Assembly: GCA_026388275.1 (NCBI GenBank)
Contig: JAPLKB010000028.1
Coordinates: forward strand, 1 to 64,000
Length of the DNA: 64,000 bases
Source of the DNA: Pseudomonadota bacterium
Lineage (GTDB): Bacteria > Desulfobacterota > Syntrophorhabdia > Syntrophorhabdales > Syntrophorhabdaceae
Direction: 5' to 3'
Shown: positions 63,011-64,000 of the stretch, piece after piece
Layout: every line of letters begins with the position of its first letter
How positions within the stretch are numbered: the first letter of the stretch is position 1
Translations under genes and position numbers: made by a program
The notes under the pieces: generated by a model
The model's database searches: none
What the model saw: only the letters and a program-made list of their open reading frames with translations
Told to the model about the DNA's origin: nothing

Positions 63011-63149
63011 TAATTCCAATTCTAAATCAAGGATGTAATGAACTACCCCGCAGTATTTTGCGGGGCAATCAAGGCAGCAAGGGAACACCCCCAAGCGGGT
63101 ACCCGGACGAAGCCAACGATGATAGCGCCTTGATTTAGGATTGGAATTA
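63011..63149. mobile_element. 139-bp MITE-like element with 22-bp inverted repeats
   Basis: The ends TAATTCCAATTCTAAATCAA.. (63011-63032) and 63128-63149 are inverted copies with 21 of 22 positions matching. Inside is a hairpin CCCCGCA/TGCGGGG. No open frame is present. The right end abuts the IS3-like transposase scrap. No target duplication was visible. Confidence 0.6.
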
Positions 63150-63204
63150 GACGAACAATCTCAGCTTTAAATTCCCTGTCGAACTTTCTTCTTCCCTCTG
63201 CCAT
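63147..63204 (-). pseudogene. IS3-family transposase OrfA remnant
   Basis: From ATG 63204 the minus strand reads MAEGRRKFDREFKAEIVRLI, the start of an IS3/IS911-type OrfA helix-turn-helix, with AGGAGG before it. Similarity stops at about codon 19, where the 22-bp inverted repeat of the neighbouring element begins. Only the first ~57 bases of the gene remain. Confidence 0.7.
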
Positions 63205-63605
63205 ACAAACCTCCTGTTTTATTATAATACCCAGCCCTTGAGGAAAAACTACAAATGCATTTGTCTCTCACAGAGATCACAGAGTTCGCAGGGAAAGGCC
63301 GGATAAAAGTTTGTGAATTTTTTTTATTTTTTTGTAAAAATATTCTTGAAAATAATATTTGAAATAGTGTATCTATTAGAATACATGTTTATAAATTAAA
63401 GCACATCTTTGTAAACACATCTTTTGTCAAGACATCTTAAGTTAAATCATAAATATCTATTTTAATGGCAATCCTATATTCGGAGGGCATTAAGATCAGT
63501 GAATAGTGAATAGCGGATAGTGAACAGTGAATAGCGGTTAAGGCAGTAGATAGGTTATGACTGTTCACTGACGACTATTCACTGAATTTCAAAAAAGGGG
63601 GTAAC
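63205..63605. other. intergenic region with tandem repeats before the ParB gene
   Basis: About 400 bases without a gene. It contains a CACAGAGATCACAGAGTTCG motif of the type found as a spacer repeat in many genomes, three loosely repeated 15-base units with a shared ACATCTT core (63403-63409, 63417-63423, 63432-63438), and the heptamer repeat at 63499-63540 with an inverted partner at 63559-63585. The AGGGGG at the right end serves the ParB-like gene. Confidence 0.5.
63499..63540 (+). repeat. heptamer repeat (GTGAATA units)
   Basis: Six 7-base units: GTGAATA, GTGAATA, GCGGATA, GTGAACA, GTGAATA, GCGGTTA. A related sequence in inverse orientation (TGTTCACTGA, TATTCACTGA) lies at 63562-63584. 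Confidence 0.7.
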
Positions 63606-64000
63606 GTGGAAGAACAAATCAGATCAAAGATTGACACAGAACGTGAGTCCTTTAAAGCACTCATGTCTTCTATCAAAGACAAAGGTGTATTAGAACCTAT
63701 ACTTGTAACTCCAAAGGGTGATAATAAGTACCTCCTCATCTTTGGAGAAAGACGCTATCTTGCAGCTCAAAAGCTGGGGTTTGAAACTATCCCGGCAAGA
63801 AATGTCAATACAGTCACACAGGATGAAATCCTTGTATTGCAATTAACGGAAAACCTCCAACGTGAAGACGTAAACCCCATAGATCAGGCTAATGGTATAT
63901 TAGCCTTAATTCAGGCACGACATCCTGATAAGAATTATAATTTGGATAGTGTAATGAAGGAGTTGGTGAATTATGATCTCAAGCCTAACTCTGTATCGAA
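63606..64000 (+). CDS. ParB/RepB/Spo0J-like N-terminal domain protein, partial
   Basis: From GTG 63606 (AGGGGG five bases upstream) at least 131 residues to the window edge. ParB-type CTPase/nuclease-fold motifs are present: GVLEPILV, FGERRYLAAQKLG (the GERR box) and ENLQREDVNPIDQANGIL. The protein begins just before the SIKDKGVLEPILV block and lacks the usual first strand, so it is either a short variant or starts slightly differently. It could be a partition protein of the chromosome or of an integrated element; the repeats, TA remnant and IS scrap before it favour a mobile context. Confidence 0.85.
   Translation, partial: MEEQIRSKIDTERESFKALMSSIKDKGVLEPILVTPKGDNKYLLIFGERRYLAAQKLGFETIPARNVNTVTQDEILVLQLTENLQREDVNPIDQANGILALIQARHPDKNYNLDSVMKELVNYDLKPNSVS

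Noticed and set aside
1-64000. CRISPR arrays, rRNA or tRNA genes
   Set aside because: No regularly spaced identical repeats and no tRNA or rRNA signature was seen on reading; the repeats found are heptamers or paired inverted elements.

Overview
The window looks like the chromosome of a strictly anaerobic, Gram-negative aromatic- or ketone-degrading bacterium, most likely a deltaproteobacterium of the syntrophic kind (Syntrophorhabdus-like; inferred from gene content only). Pointers are the 2-hydroxyacyl-CoA dehydratase activase family, corrinoid plus UroD-type methyltransferases, a cytoplasmic molybdopterin enzyme, CoA ligases with thiolase and acyl-CoA dehydrogenase, and a complete type II secretion cluster. 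No rRNA, tRNA or CRISPR array was seen.

Layout. 1-2.4 kb: edge of a membrane protein, a terminator, a 59-residue gene and a phenylacetate-CoA-ligase-family gene, divergent from a LysR regulator. 3.7-8 kb: an HU gene, then a minus-strand tetrapyrrole operon (acyP, precorrin-2 dehydrogenase, a CcsA/HemX-like membrane protein, hemA, hemC). 8-13 kb: a 1382-residue fused activase/dehydratase-like protein and a PP2C phosphatase. 13-30 kb: catabolic module I under a divergent LysR: two-subunit biotin carboxylase, UPF0261 protein, split PEP-synthase-like kinase, CoA ligase, HMG-CoA-synthase-like/DUF35 fusion, thiolase, LMW-phosphatase-like protein, DUF2284 protein, MFS transporter and isochorismatase-family hydrolase. 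30-41 kb: module II under a paralogous LysR: a second split kinase, two CrtI-like flavoproteins with a small unknown gene between them, a geranylgeranyl-reductase-like flavoprotein and an SDR. 41-49 kb: a third divergent LysR, molybdopterin oxidoreductase, corrinoid protein, two UroD-type methyltransferases, and convergent acyl-CoA dehydrogenase. 49-62 kb: type II secretion genes split into divergent blocks C-D-E-F-G-H-I and (STN protein)-J-K-L-M-N. 62-64 kb: a decayed toxin-antitoxin pair, an IS3 scrap inside an inverted-repeat element, heptamer repeats, and the start of a ParB-like gene.

How the genes may work together. Module I reads like a route that activates a ketone or phenol by ATP-dependent phosphorylation (kinase built like phenylphosphate synthase), carboxylates it with a biotin enzyme, makes the CoA thioester and cleaves it with a DUF35-associated thiolase. 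This is inference; no single gene names the substrate. The LysR genes of modules I and II share a conserved two-block upstream sequence, which suggests one regulatory logic. Intergenic spacers of the catabolic region hold many perfect inverted repeats and a 71-bp dispersed element whose two copies differ by a compensated base pair.
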